This document shows, one piece after another, positions 1 to 6,780 of a stretch of 8,095 nucleotides of DNA. The DNA is from Ruminococcus sp. GTDB taxonomy: Bacteria > Bacillota > Clostridia > Oscillospirales > Acutalibacteraceae. A program made the translations under genes and the position numbers. The notes beneath the pieces are model-generated. The model was not told where the DNA came from. It saw nothing but the letters and a program-made list of their open reading frames with translations, and ran no database searches. The stretch covers positions 1 to 8,095 of the forward strand of contig JAFVVB010000055.1 of assembly GCA_017502425.1 (NCBI GenBank). The letters are read 5' to 3'. The stretch's first letter is position 1. The number at the start of each line of letters is the position of its first letter.

Positions 1-1400
1 AATTAGAACAAAAATTTAGTAATATATTAGGTGGTAGTTTAAGATCAGATAAAATATTTTTAGAAACTAATAGATCTGAAATATTAAGTGATATTTATCG
101 ACAAATGAGAGATTTAAAATTATTAGATAGTAAATTTGATGTTAAAATCGGACTGCGTGACTTAAATGGTGCCGGTGTTCTTACCGGACTTACCGATATT
201 TCGGAAATTCGCCAGAATAAAATCGTAGATGGTAAAAAGGTTCCTACTGACGGTAAGCTTTTTTATCGTGGCGTTAACGTCGAGGATATTATCAAGGGTT
301 GTATCGCTGATAACAGATACGGTTTTGAAGAAGCGGTGTATCTCCTTCTTTTCTCTAAGTTGCCAAATGCACAGGAGTATAAGGACTTTACACATCTTTT
401 ATCTGATTGCCGAGTGTTACCTAAGCACTTTACACGTGACGTTATTATGAAGGCACCTAGCAAAGATATGATGAACTCACTCGCTCGCTCTGTACTTACC
501 TTAGCGTCATACGACGATAATGCGACTGACACATCTATCGAGAACGTATTAAGACAGTGTTTACAGATTATTTCTGTGTTCCCACTGCTTACTACATACA
601 GCTACCATGCGTATAACCATTACCACAAAGGCGGAAGCTTCTTTATCCATAATCCAGATAAAGACCTTTCTACCGCTGAAATTATCTTAAAGACTCTGCG
701 TCCTGATCAGCAGTACACAGAGCTTGAAGCAAAAGTGCTTGATTTATCTTTGATTTTACACGCTGAACACGGTGGTGGTAATAACTCCACATTCACTACC
801 TGCGTTGTTACAAGCTCAGGTACTGATACCTACTCTGCTGTTGCAGCGGCTTTATGTTCGCTTAAAGGTCCTAAACATGGTGGCGCGAACAAAAAGGTTA
901 TGGGTATGATGAAAGACATCAAGAAGAATGTTAAAAGCTGGAATGACGACGAAGAAATAGCAGCATATCTGACTAAAATCGTTGATAAACAAGCGTACGA
1001 TAACGCCGGCCTTATCTACGGTATTGGTCACGCGGTTTATTCTATTTCTGACCCTCGTGCACGAGTATTCAAAGGCTTTGTTGAACAGCTCGCAAAAGAA
1101 AAGGGCAAGATGAAAGAATACGACCTTTACAGCCGTATCGAACGTTTAGCACCTGAAGTTATCGCGAAGAAACGCAAAATGTACAAAGGTGTTTCTGCCA
1201 ACGTCGATTTTTACTCAGGATTTGTATATAAAATGCTCGGTTTACCACCTGAGCTTTATACACCGATTTTTGCTGTTGCAAGAATTGCGGGTTGGAGTGC
1301 TCATCGACTTGAGGAGCTGATGAATGTATCTAAGATTATTCGTCCTGCTTATATGAGTATTTCAGAAGAAAAGCCATATCTTGGTATGAACGAAAGATAA
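1..1400 (+). CDS. gltA: Citrate synthase, 5' end outside the window
   Basis: Condenses acetyl-CoA and oxaloacetate to citrate in the cytoplasm, the entry step of the (often incomplete) TCA route that supplies glutamate. The frame is open from base 3 to the TAA at 1398-1400. The first in-frame ATG (105) has no Shine-Dalgarno sequence, and the 34 codons before it continue a plausible citrate synthase N-terminus, so the start is upstream of the window. At least 465 residues are present, close to full length. Counting from the Met at 105, the expected active-site residues are visible: His222 in AEHGGGNNS, His258 in GPKHGG, His309 in GIGHAVY, Arg318 in SDPRA and Asp368 in VDFYSG. GIGHAVY has Ala where classical enzymes have Arg (GFGHRVY); from memory this is usual in the clostridial subfamily. 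The first ~150 bases are only about 20% GC, against about 45% just afterwards. The family call is secure; the exact start is unknown. Confidence 0.95.
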   Translation, partial: LEQKFSNILGGSLRSDKIFLETNRSEILSDIYRQMRDLKLLDSKFDVKIGLRDLNGAGVLTGLTDISEIRQNKIVDGKKVPTDGKLFYRGVNVEDIIKGCIADNRYGFEEAVYLLLFSKLPNAQEYKDFTHLLSDCRVLPKHFTRDVIMKAPSKDMMNSLARSVLTLASYDDNATDTSIENVLRQCLQIISVFPLLTTYSYHAYNHYHKGGSFFIHNPDKDLSTAEIILKTLRPDQQYTELEAKVLDLSLILHAEHGGGNNSTFTTCVVTSSGTDTYSAVAAALCSLKGPKHGGANKKVMGMMKDIKKNVKSWNDDEEIAAYLTKIVDKQAYDNAGLIYGIGHAVYSISDPRARVFKGFVEQLAKEKGKMKEYDLYSRIERLAPEVIAKKRKMYKGVSANVDFYSGFVYKMLGLPPELYTPIFAVARIAGWSAHRLEELMNVSKIIRPAYMSISEEKPYLGMNER

Positions 1401-1405
1401 AACAT

Positions 1406-1433
1406 AGCCACAGCTTTCGGGCTGTGGCTTTTT
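1406..1433 (+). terminator. Intrinsic terminator after citrate synthase
   Basis: A perfect 9-bp stem (AGCCACAGC at 1406-1414, GCTGTGGCT at 1421-1429) with a six-base TTTCGG loop runs into TTTTT at 1429-1433. It lies five bases after the citrate synthase stop and ends only 12 bases before the transporter start codon. It must therefore reduce read-through into the next gene, or act as an attenuator for it. Confidence 0.9.
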
Positions 1434-1445
1434 AAAAGGTAGTTT

Positions 1446-2357
1446 ATGAAGAAGTTTTTTTCAAACAGATATATTTGCGCACTTACCGCTGTTTTATGCA
1501 CCTTGCTGTGGGGTACTGCGTATCCGCTGATTAAACTTGCGTATGCTGATATGAGTATCAGCAGGATTCCCGATAAACTGATGTTTGCGGGGCTAAGGTT
1601 TTTTATCGCAGGAATCATGGTGTTTATCGTGTGCGGATTTATGCGTAAAAATATCTTTAATATCGAGAAAAAGAGAATACCTAAAATCATAATATACTCG
1701 CTACTGCTTACTGTATTTCACTATACATGTAACTATATCGGAGTCTCAAACGCATCTGCGACTAAAACATCGGTTTTAGCGTCTTTTTCGGCTTTTCTGG
1801 GAGTGCTGATAGCTCCGTTGTTTTTTAAAGACGAAAAGCTGACTATGAAAAAAGTAATGGGATGCGTAGTAGGAGCACTTGGTGTGCTTTTAGTGAATTT
1901 ATCTTTCTTCTCAGGTTCATTTACGTTTATGGGAGAGGGTTTTGTGTTGCTTGCTACCGTGTGTAGTGCGTGCGGAAGTCTGTACGGTAAAGTGGTGAGT
2001 AAAGGTAAGATTTTCGAGGTCACAGCATGGCAGCTTTTTATAGGTGGTATAATACTGTGCCTTGTATCATTGCCGTTTTCTGCTCATATCTCTTTTACAC
2101 CAAAAGGTGTTTTCGAACTCATATTCTTAGGCTTTGTTTCAGCGTGTTCATTTTCGCTGTGGACGGCTCTGCTAGTGTATAATGAAGCAGGAAATATTAT
2201 GATATATAATCTGCTTATTCCGGTATTTGGAACTATGTGGTCGTATATAATACTGGGAGAAACCGAAATACTAAGTCCGCTTTACATTATCAGTTTGGGA
2301 CTTATCTGTATGGGTATAGTTTTAGTTAATATAAAGGATAAAAAGAAGGTCAGCTGA
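1446..2357 (+). CDS. EamA/DMT-family membrane transporter
   Basis: A 303-residue inner-membrane protein of the drug/metabolite transporter superfamily. About ten hydrophobic helices can be placed, near residues 10-32, 47-65, 80-98, 106-127, 136-154, 164-183, 193-212, 221-243, 252-270 and 277-296, in two EamA-like halves. Typical marks are WGTAYPLIK in helix 1, the polar-small pattern around SNASATKTSVLASFSAF in helices 3-4, and IPVFGTMWSYIILGE near helix 9. The tail is lysine-rich and presumably cytoplasmic. Members export or import amino acids, nucleotides, sugars or other small metabolites, and the substrate cannot be read from sequence. The ATG follows a modest AAAGGT ribosome binding site at 1435-1440. 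No convincing promoter lies in the 45-base gap after citrate synthase, so expression may depend on read-through of that terminator. No neighbouring gene points to a substrate. The family call is strong and the function open. Confidence 0.92.
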   Translation: MKKFFSNRYICALTAVLCTLLWGTAYPLIKLAYADMSISRIPDKLMFAGLRFFIAGIMVFIVCGFMRKNIFNIEKKRIPKIIIYSLLLTVFHYTCNYIGVSNASATKTSVLASFSAFLGVLIAPLFFKDEKLTMKKVMGCVVGALGVLLVNLSFFSGSFTFMGEGFVLLATVCSACGSLYGKVVSKGKIFEVTAWQLFIGGIILCLVSLPFSAHISFTPKGVFELIFLGFVSACSFSLWTALLVYNEAGNIMIYNLLIPVFGTMWSYIILGETEILSPLYIISLGLICMGIVLVNIKDKKKVS

Positions 2358-2374
2358 GCTGACCTTTATTTTTT
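2346..2374 (+). terminator. Intrinsic terminator overlapping the transporter stop codon
   Basis: A perfect 9-bp stem (AAGGTCAGC at 2346-2354, GCTGACCTT at 2358-2366) encloses a three-base loop that is exactly the TGA stop codon (2355-2357). TTATTTTTT follows. The left arm encodes the last residues of the transporter (KVS), so coding sequence and terminator share bases. Confidence 0.88.
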
Positions 2375-2385
2375 GAAAATTATAT

Positions 2386-2413
2386 TTTACAAATCGAGTT
2401 TATGTGGTACAAT
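2386..2413 (+). promoter_or_regulatory. Probable sigma-A promoter of pyk
   Basis: TTTACA (2386-2391) and TACAAT (2408-2413) are separated by 16 bp, a reasonable -35/-10 pair. Transcription would start near 2420 and leave a leader of about 48 bases. That leader holds two overlapping AT-only hairpins, 2421-2436 and 2434-2450. The first bases of the -35 fall soon after the upstream terminator, supporting an independent pyk transcript. Confidence 0.6.
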
Positions 2414-2452
2414 GACAGTGTATATTAGGCAATATATAGGATAACTATATCT

Positions 2453-2461
2453 AAAGAGGTG
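2453..2461 (+). promoter_or_regulatory. Shine-Dalgarno site that fixes the pyk start
   Basis: AAAGAGGTG lies six bases before the ATG at 2468. An in-frame GTG at 2459 is part of this ribosome binding site, so it is not the start codon. Confidence 0.85.
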
Positions 2462-2467
2462 ATTTTC

Positions 2468-3901
2468 ATGAGAATGACTAAGATAGTGTGCACTATGGGA
2501 CCTGCGTGTGATAATGTCGAAACATTATCCAAGATGATTGATGCTGGTATGAATGTTGCACGTTTTAATATGTCGCATGGAACATACGATGAGCAGCAGG
2601 CTCGTTTTGATAGAGTGAAAGAAGCGATTGAAAAATCAGGAAAATGCATTGCTATGCTTCTTGATACTAAGGGCCCTGAAATCAGAATCGGTACTTTCCC
2701 TGATAATAAGGTTATTGTATCGGAAGGTCAAGAGTTCAGGCTGTATTCAAAAGCAGGAGTAGGTGATGAAAACGGGGTATCACTTTCTTACCCTAAACTG
2801 GTTTCCATATTTGCTAAGGATAAATCAAGCATCGGACGTCAAATTCTCTTTGATGACGGTAAAATTGTCGCAGAAGTTACCGCTACTGAAAAAGATGCTA
2901 TTGTGTGTAAAATCTTAAACGGTGGTAAACTTTCCAACCGTAAAAGTATCAATATTCCGGGATACGATATAAGTATGCCGTATATCAGCGCTGTTGACCG
3001 AGCTGATATCGAATTCGGCCTTAAGCAGGGTGTCAACGTAGTAGCTGCATCGTTTGTGCGTTCTGCTGACGATGTGCTTAAAATGCGTGACTTTATTGAT
3101 AGCTTAGGATACGAGGAAGTCGAAATCGTAGCAAAAATCGAGAACCAGAGCGGTGTGGATGATATTGACCGTATCATAGCTGTTTCTGACGGCATTATGA
3201 TAGCACGTGGTGATATGGGCGTTGAGATTCCGTTTATAAAACTACCACAGATTCAGAAGATGATTATCCGTAAGTGTGTGCTTGCGGGTAAATATGTTAT
3301 CACAGCTACACAGATGCTCGAGTCTATGACTACTAATATCCGTCCTACCCGTGCAGAAATCAGCGATGTTGCTAACGCTGTGTACGATGGTACCAGCGCT
3401 GTTATGCTTTCGGGTGAATCAGCAGCCGGTGATTATCCGGTAGAATCTGTTCAGGCGCTTGCTGATATTTGTGCTCAGGCTGAGACTAACCACGATTTGA
3501 TGGATCTTAAAAACGTTATCGGAAATTTTGAACTGGGTTCGAATTTCCGTGATAATATCTGTTACTCTGCTAAACACACTGCCCAGAATATAGGAGCTAA
3601 AGCTATTATAGCTGAGAGTCAGACCGGAGCAGTAGCACGTGCTATGGCGCATTGGAGACCTGAGTGTCCTATCATCGCCGTAGTAACATCTGAGTCTGTG
3701 TGTAAAAAGCTCAGCTTTAACTGGGGTATTACAGCAGTACTTGGCGAAGAAATGCAGACTGCTGATGCTATCAACGACCAGGCTATTGCTAAAGCATTAG
3801 AAACAGGTGTTGTCAAAAAAGGTGATATTGTTATCGTCATAAGTTCTAACAAAGTTGTACCTACCGGTGGTACCGACACACTTAATATCAGAATAGTTTA
3901 A
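2468..3901 (+). CDS. pyk: Pyruvate kinase
   Basis: Transfers phosphate from phosphoenolpyruvate to ADP, giving pyruvate and ATP in the last step of glycolysis. From the ATG at 2468 it has 477 residues and begins MRMTKIVCTMGP, the normal family start. Visible marks are FNMSHG (about 33-38), LLDTKGPEIR (64-73), the lid/B domain (about 75-165), EIVAKIENQSG with catalytic Lys223 and metal ligand Glu225, ARGDMGVEIPF with metal ligand Asp249, ITATQMLESM (278-287) and DGTSAVMLSGESAAGDYP (307-324). The C-terminal allosteric domain runs from about 350 to the end. The length matches the short class: the extra C-terminal PEP-utiliser-like domain found in the 585-residue Bacillus subtilis enzyme is absent. 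The gene has its own promoter and a strong terminator, so it is probably monocistronic. No catalytic residue appears to be missing. Confidence 0.97.
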   Translation: MRMTKIVCTMGPACDNVETLSKMIDAGMNVARFNMSHGTYDEQQARFDRVKEAIEKSGKCIAMLLDTKGPEIRIGTFPDNKVIVSEGQEFRLYSKAGVGDENGVSLSYPKLVSIFAKDKSSIGRQILFDDGKIVAEVTATEKDAIVCKILNGGKLSNRKSINIPGYDISMPYISAVDRADIEFGLKQGVNVVAASFVRSADDVLKMRDFIDSLGYEEVEIVAKIENQSGVDDIDRIIAVSDGIMIARGDMGVEIPFIKLPQIQKMIIRKCVLAGKYVITATQMLESMTTNIRPTRAEISDVANAVYDGTSAVMLSGESAAGDYPVESVQALADICAQAETNHDLMDLKNVIGNFELGSNFRDNICYSAKHTAQNIGAKAIIAESQTGAVARAMAHWRPECPIIAVVTSESVCKKLSFNWGITAVLGEEMQTADAINDQAIAKALETGVVKKGDIVIVISSNKVVPTGGTDTLNIRIV

Positions 3902-3907
3902 TTAAAG

Positions 3908-3945
3908 AGAGGTTATACACATAGTAAGGTATAACCTCTTTTTTT
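3908..3945 (+). terminator. Intrinsic terminator of pyk
   Basis: A perfect 11-bp stem (AGAGGTTATAC at 3908-3918, GTATAACCTCT at 3929-3939) with a 10-base loop is followed by a run of seven T ending at 3945. It is six bases after the pyk stop codon. Confidence 0.93.
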
Positions 3946-3968
3946 GTTAAGAAATGTTATATAAAATC

Positions 3969-3999
3969 AAAAAAGGGACAACCAAAACGGTTGTCCCTT
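3969..3999 (-). terminator. Intrinsic terminator of pnp
   Basis: On the minus strand, an 11-bp stem (AAGGGACAACC / GGTTGTCCCTT, 3999-3989 with 3983-3973) and a five-base GTTTT loop lead into a run of T read from 3974 to 3969. On the plus strand the same hairpin is followed by TTGATTTTT, so it could also back up pyk termination. It sits in the 117-base convergent gap between pyk and pnp. Confidence 0.92.
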
Positions 4000-4018
4000 G
4001 ATTTTTGCCATATTCAGA

Positions 4019-6232
4019 TTAGTGGCGGTTTGAGTGATGTCTGCCACCGCGTCTGTCGCCCTGTCTTCTTCTAGGTTTTTCCTCAGATAAATCGTTCTCA
4101 GGAGTAAGACCGTCTACCTCGATGAGTACATCTCTACGAGAAAGGTTGAGTCTGCCCTTATCGTCGATTTCTAATACCTTAACACGAATAACGTCACCTA
4201 CGTTAACTACGTCAGTAACATTTTCTGTTCTCTTAACGTCGAGCTGTGAAACGTGAACCAAGCCCTCTTTGCCCGGAGCGATTTCAACGAAAGCGCCGAA
4301 GTCCATAGTACGTGTAACCTTACCTAAGAAGATAGCGCCTGGTTCAGGATCTGTTGCGATAGTCTTAACAATCTCGAGAGCACGAGCACATTTTTCAGCG
4401 TCGATACCTGAAACAAATACCTGACCGAAATCGCCGTCTTCCTCGATGTCGATTTTAACTTCACACTCAGCCTGAATTTCTTTGATTACTTTACCGCCTT
4501 TACCGATAACCTCAGCGATTTTATCAGCAGGGATAGTAGTAGTGAGCATCTTAGGAGCGTATTTAGAAAGCTCAGCACGTGGCTCAGCGATAGCCTTGAG
4601 CATAATGTCGTCTAAAATGTAGTTTCTAGCTTTATGAGTTTTCTCTAAAGCTTCTTTAACCATCTCAGGGAGAAGACCAGTAATCTTAAGGTCCATCTGG
4701 ATAGCTGTGATACCGTCGTGTGTACCTGCTACCTTGAAGTCCATATCGCCAAAGAAGTCCTCTAATCCCTGGATATCAACCATAGTCATCCATCTGTCGC
4801 CCTCAGTGATAAGACCACATGAGATACCAGCAACAGGAGCTTTGATAGGAACACCGGCGTCCATGAGTGCGAGTGTAGAACCACACACAGAACCCTGTGA
4901 AGTAGAACCGTTAGAAGAAACAACTTCTGATACAAGTCTGATAGCATATGGGAATTCTTCGACTGAAGGGATAACAGGAACTAACGCTCTTTCAGCTAAA
5001 GCACCGTGACCGATTTCACGACGACCAGGACCACGTGAAGGTCTTGTTTCGCCTACTGAGTAGCTAGGGAAGTTGTAGTGGTGCATATATCTCTTAGTTT
5101 CTTCCTCGTCGATACCGTCGAGTAACTGAGCATCAGATACAGGACCTAAAGTAGCGATAGTAAGAACCTGAGTCTGTCCACGAGTGAAAAGACCTGAACC
5201 GTGAACACGAGGTAAAAGTGAAACTTCAGATGCGAGTGGTCTGATATCGTCCATGCCTCTGCCGTCAACACGTTTCTGCTCGTCGAGTAACCATCTTCTT
5301 ACGATGAATTTCTGAGTTTTGTAGAGACACTCGTCAATCTGAGCTTCGCACTCAGGATAAATCTCGTCGAAATGCTCGTGAACTTTCTCGTAGATAGGTT
5401 TGAGTCTTTCGTCTCTGACTGTTTTATCGTCTGTGTCTAAAGCTACCTTGATTTCTTCTTCTGAGAAAGCTTTGATAGCTTCGAACATATCGTGATCAGG
5501 CTCGTTAGATGGGTAAGAGAACTTCTCTTTACCGATTTCAGCCTGAATGCCTTCGATGAATTTGATGATGTGCTGGTTAGCTTCGTGACCAGCCATGATA
5601 GCGTTGTACATAGTGTCATCGCTTACGCAGTTAGCACCGGCTTCGATCATAGCGATACGCTGTGATGTTGAAGCAACAGTAGTAGCCATATCTGATTTAG
5701 CTCTCTGCTCAGCGTTAGGGTTGATGATGATTTCGCCATCAACAAGACCAACAGAAACTGAAGAGATAGGACCGTTCCATGGGATATCAGAAATAGAAAG
5801 CGCGATTGATGTACCAACCATAGCAGCGATTTCCGGCATACAGTCAGGGTCAACGCTCATTACTGTACATACGATAGAAACGTCGTTTCTCATATCTTTT
5901 GGGAAGAGTGGACGGATAGGTCTGTCGATAACACGGGAAACGAGAACAGCCTTATCGGTAGGTCTGCCTTCACGTTTTAAGAAGCTTCCCGGAATCTTAC
6001 CGACTGAGTAGAGTTTCTCCTCAAAATCAACTGAAAGAGGGAAGAAGTCGATACCGTCTCTAGGTTTTGCAGCAGCAGTAGCAGCAACGTGTACTACGGT
6101 CTCACCGTAGCGTACTAAACATGCGCCGTTAGCTAACTGTGTCATTTTACCTGTTTCAACAACAAGTGGTCTGCCGGCAAATTCTGTTTCAAAAACTCTG
6201 AATTTGTCGAAAGTCATCATTGAGTTTGCCAT
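4019..6232 (-). CDS. pnp: Polynucleotide phosphorylase (PNPase)
   Basis: A cytoplasmic 3'-to-5' phosphorolytic exoribonuclease and RNA polymerising enzyme, normally a trimeric ring, acting in mRNA decay and small-RNA turnover. The 737 residues show the full domain order: a first RNase PH-like domain (about 12-150), an all-helical linker (about 240-310), a second catalytic RNase PH domain (about 325-540), a KH domain (about 563-625, with VIGKGGKVI) and an S1 domain (about 633-700). The second PH domain has FTRGQTQ, GETRPSRGPGRREIGHG and GDMDFKVAGT; Asp492 and Asp498 match the Escherichia coli catalytic pair Asp486/Asp492. After S1 comes an acidic patch and a basic R/G/H-rich tail (about 719-737). 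The ATG at 6232 is preceded by AGGAGG at 6246-6241 with an eight-base gap; later Met codons 5 and 6 are too far from it. It lies 186 bases after rpsO on the same strand, probably co-transcribed, with a structured leader between them. Confidence 0.98.
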   Translation of the reverse strand: MANSMMTFDKFRVFETEFAGRPLVVETGKMTQLANGACLVRYGETVVHVAATAAAKPRDGIDFFPLSVDFEEKLYSVGKIPGSFLKREGRPTDKAVLVSRVIDRPIRPLFPKDMRNDVSIVCTVMSVDPDCMPEIAAMVGTSIALSISDIPWNGPISSVSVGLVDGEIIINPNAEQRAKSDMATTVASTSQRIAMIEAGANCVSDDTMYNAIMAGHEANQHIIKFIEGIQAEIGKEKFSYPSNEPDHDMFEAIKAFSEEEIKVALDTDDKTVRDERLKPIYEKVHEHFDEIYPECEAQIDECLYKTQKFIVRRWLLDEQKRVDGRGMDDIRPLASEVSLLPRVHGSGLFTRGQTQVLTIATLGPVSDAQLLDGIDEEETKRYMHHYNFPSYSVGETRPSRGPGRREIGHGALAERALVPVIPSVEEFPYAIRLVSEVVSSNGSTSQGSVCGSTLALMDAGVPIKAPVAGISCGLITEGDRWMTMVDIQGLEDFFGDMDFKVAGTHDGITAIQMDLKITGLLPEMVKEALEKTHKARNYILDDIMLKAIAEPRAELSKYAPKMLTTTIPADKIAEVIGKGGKVIKEIQAECEVKIDIEEDGDFGQVFVSGIDAEKCARALEIVKTIATDPEPGAIFLGKVTRTMDFGAFVEIAPGKEGLVHVSQLDVKRTENVTDVVNVGDVIRVKVLEIDDKGRLNLSRRDVLIEVDGLTPENDLSEEKPRRRQGDRRGGRHHSNRH

Positions 6233-6265
6233 AATAAAATCCTCCTGAAATATTTTTATATCTTC

Positions 6266-6370
6266 ACAGGATTTTACACTGTATCGTTTAGCAATAAAAC
6301 CAACAGACTACGGGGTAGCATAGAAAAATCTGCTCGTTTTACCGCTAAATAACAAATGTAAAAATCCTGT
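6266..6370 (-). promoter_or_regulatory. Long nested hairpin in the pnp leader
   Basis: Read on the pnp strand, ACAGGATTTT + T + ACA (6370-6357) pairs with TGTAAAATCCTGT (6278-6266): 13 bp with one bulged T. Inside it TTTAGC (6349-6344) pairs with GCTAAA (6292-6287). Shorter matches (AAAC with GTTT, CAGA with TCTG, CTAC with GTAG) continue toward a small apical loop. The result is one extended, interrupted hairpin of about 105 bases ending 20 bases before the pnp ribosome binding site. In E. coli a pnp leader duplex cut by RNase III mediates PNPase autoregulation; that this hairpin does the same is my inference. Confidence 0.6.
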
Positions 6371-6384
6371 CTAAAAACGCAACA

Positions 6385-6410
6385 TAGGGCAAACGTCCCC
6401 GTTTGCCCTA
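6385..6410 (-). terminator. Hairpin after rpsO, possible weak terminator or processing site
   Basis: A perfect 10-bp stem (TAGGGCAAAC at 6410-6401, GTTTGCCCTA at 6394-6385 on the rpsO strand) with a GGGGAC loop begins eight bases after the rpsO stop codon. The following sequence, TGTTGCGTTTTT, delays the T run by seven bases, so termination is likely partial. It may let some transcription pass into pnp, or act as a 3' stabiliser or RNase III target. Confidence 0.65.
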
Positions 6411-6418
6411 AGAATAGC

Positions 6419-6682
6419 TTACTTACGGATACCGAGTCTTGCGATAATAGAACGGTATCTCTCGATGTCAACCTTGGTTAAATAATCAAGGAGAGCACGT
6501 CTCTGACCGATCATTTTGAAAAGGCCGCGACGTGAGTGATGGTCCTTCTTATGAACCTTGAGGTGCTCAGTAAGGTCGTTGATTCTCTTAGTTAAAAGAG
6601 CGATCTGAACCTCAGGAGAACCTGTGTCACCTTCGTGAGTAGCGTATTCCTGCATGATAGCAATCTTTTCTTCTTTAAGCAT
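6419..6682 (-). CDS. rpsO: 30S ribosomal protein S15
   Basis: A primary-binding small-subunit protein that contacts the h20-h21-h22 junction of 16S rRNA and helps assemble the platform. From the ATG at 6682 it has 87 residues, close to the usual 88-89. It carries the family signature blocks THEGDTGSPEVQI (15-27) and HKKDHHSRRGL (44-54) and ends in LGIRK. An in-frame GTG 12 bases upstream (6694) would add four residues, but it overlaps the Shine-Dalgarno sequence AAAGGTGG (6698-6691), so it is rejected as the start. The gene is upstream of pnp on the same strand, as in many bacteria, with a hairpin between them. S15 commonly represses its own translation through a leader RNA, and the leader here holds several competing hairpins. 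The identification is secure. Confidence 0.98.
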   Translation of the reverse strand: MLKEEKIAIMQEYATHEGDTGSPEVQIALLTKRINDLTEHLKVHKKDHHSRRGLFKMIGQRRALLDYLTKVDIERYRSIIARLGIRK

Positions 6683-6690
6683 GAGTCTTA

Positions 6691-6698
6691 CCACCTTT
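6691..6698 (-). promoter_or_regulatory. Shine-Dalgarno site that fixes the rpsO start
   Basis: AAAGGTGG (6698-6691) is eight bases upstream of the ATG at 6682. The alternative GTG at 6694 lies within it, so it cannot serve as start with this site. Confidence 0.85.
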
Positions 6699-6715
6699 TA
6701 AATAAATTTCCGACC

Positions 6716-6777
6716 TCCCAGAAAAGGGACGGTGATATCCGTAAAACGGCTTACTCCCTTAACCGAGAACGCGGTTA
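6716..6777 (-). promoter_or_regulatory. rpsO: Structured rpsO leader, candidate S15 autoregulatory RNA
   Basis: On the rpsO strand, a first hairpin pairs TAACCG (6777-6772) with CGGTTA (6765-6760). AAGGGA (6760-6755) can pair with TCCCTT (6729-6724), enclosing CCGT (6749-6746) with ACGG (6742-6739). Two alternatives compete: the same ACGG can pair with CCGT at 6732-6729, and TCCC (6729-6726) can pair with GGGA at 6719-6716. Several classes of S15-binding leader are known in bacteria, including Firmicutes. The position and competing pairings suit such a role, but I cannot assign it to a known class by eye. Confidence 0.5.
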
Positions 6778-6780
6778 TAA

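Noticed and set aside
105..107. ATG as the citrate synthase start codon
   Set aside because: No Shine-Dalgarno sequence precedes it, and the frame is open and family-like for 34 codons upstream to the window edge.
1349..1690. 113-codon minus-strand open frame
   Set aside because: It is antisense across the citrate synthase end, the terminator and the transporter start. Its hydrophobicity mirrors the transporter helices.
2459..2461. GTG as the pyruvate kinase start
   Set aside because: It is part of the ribosome binding site AAAGAGGTG; the ATG at 2468 has correct spacing and gives the normal family N-terminus.
5595..6011. 138-codon plus-strand open frame inside pnp
   Set aside because: It is antisense to the conserved first RNase PH domain of PNPase, a by-product of codon bias.
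6274..6471. Minus-strand 65-codon frame between rpsO and pnp
   Set aside because: It overlaps rpsO out of frame and runs through the hairpins, with no good ribosome binding site.
6692..6694. GTG as the rpsO start
   Set aside because: It lies within the Shine-Dalgarno AAAGGTGG; the ATG at 6682 gives the usual S15 length.
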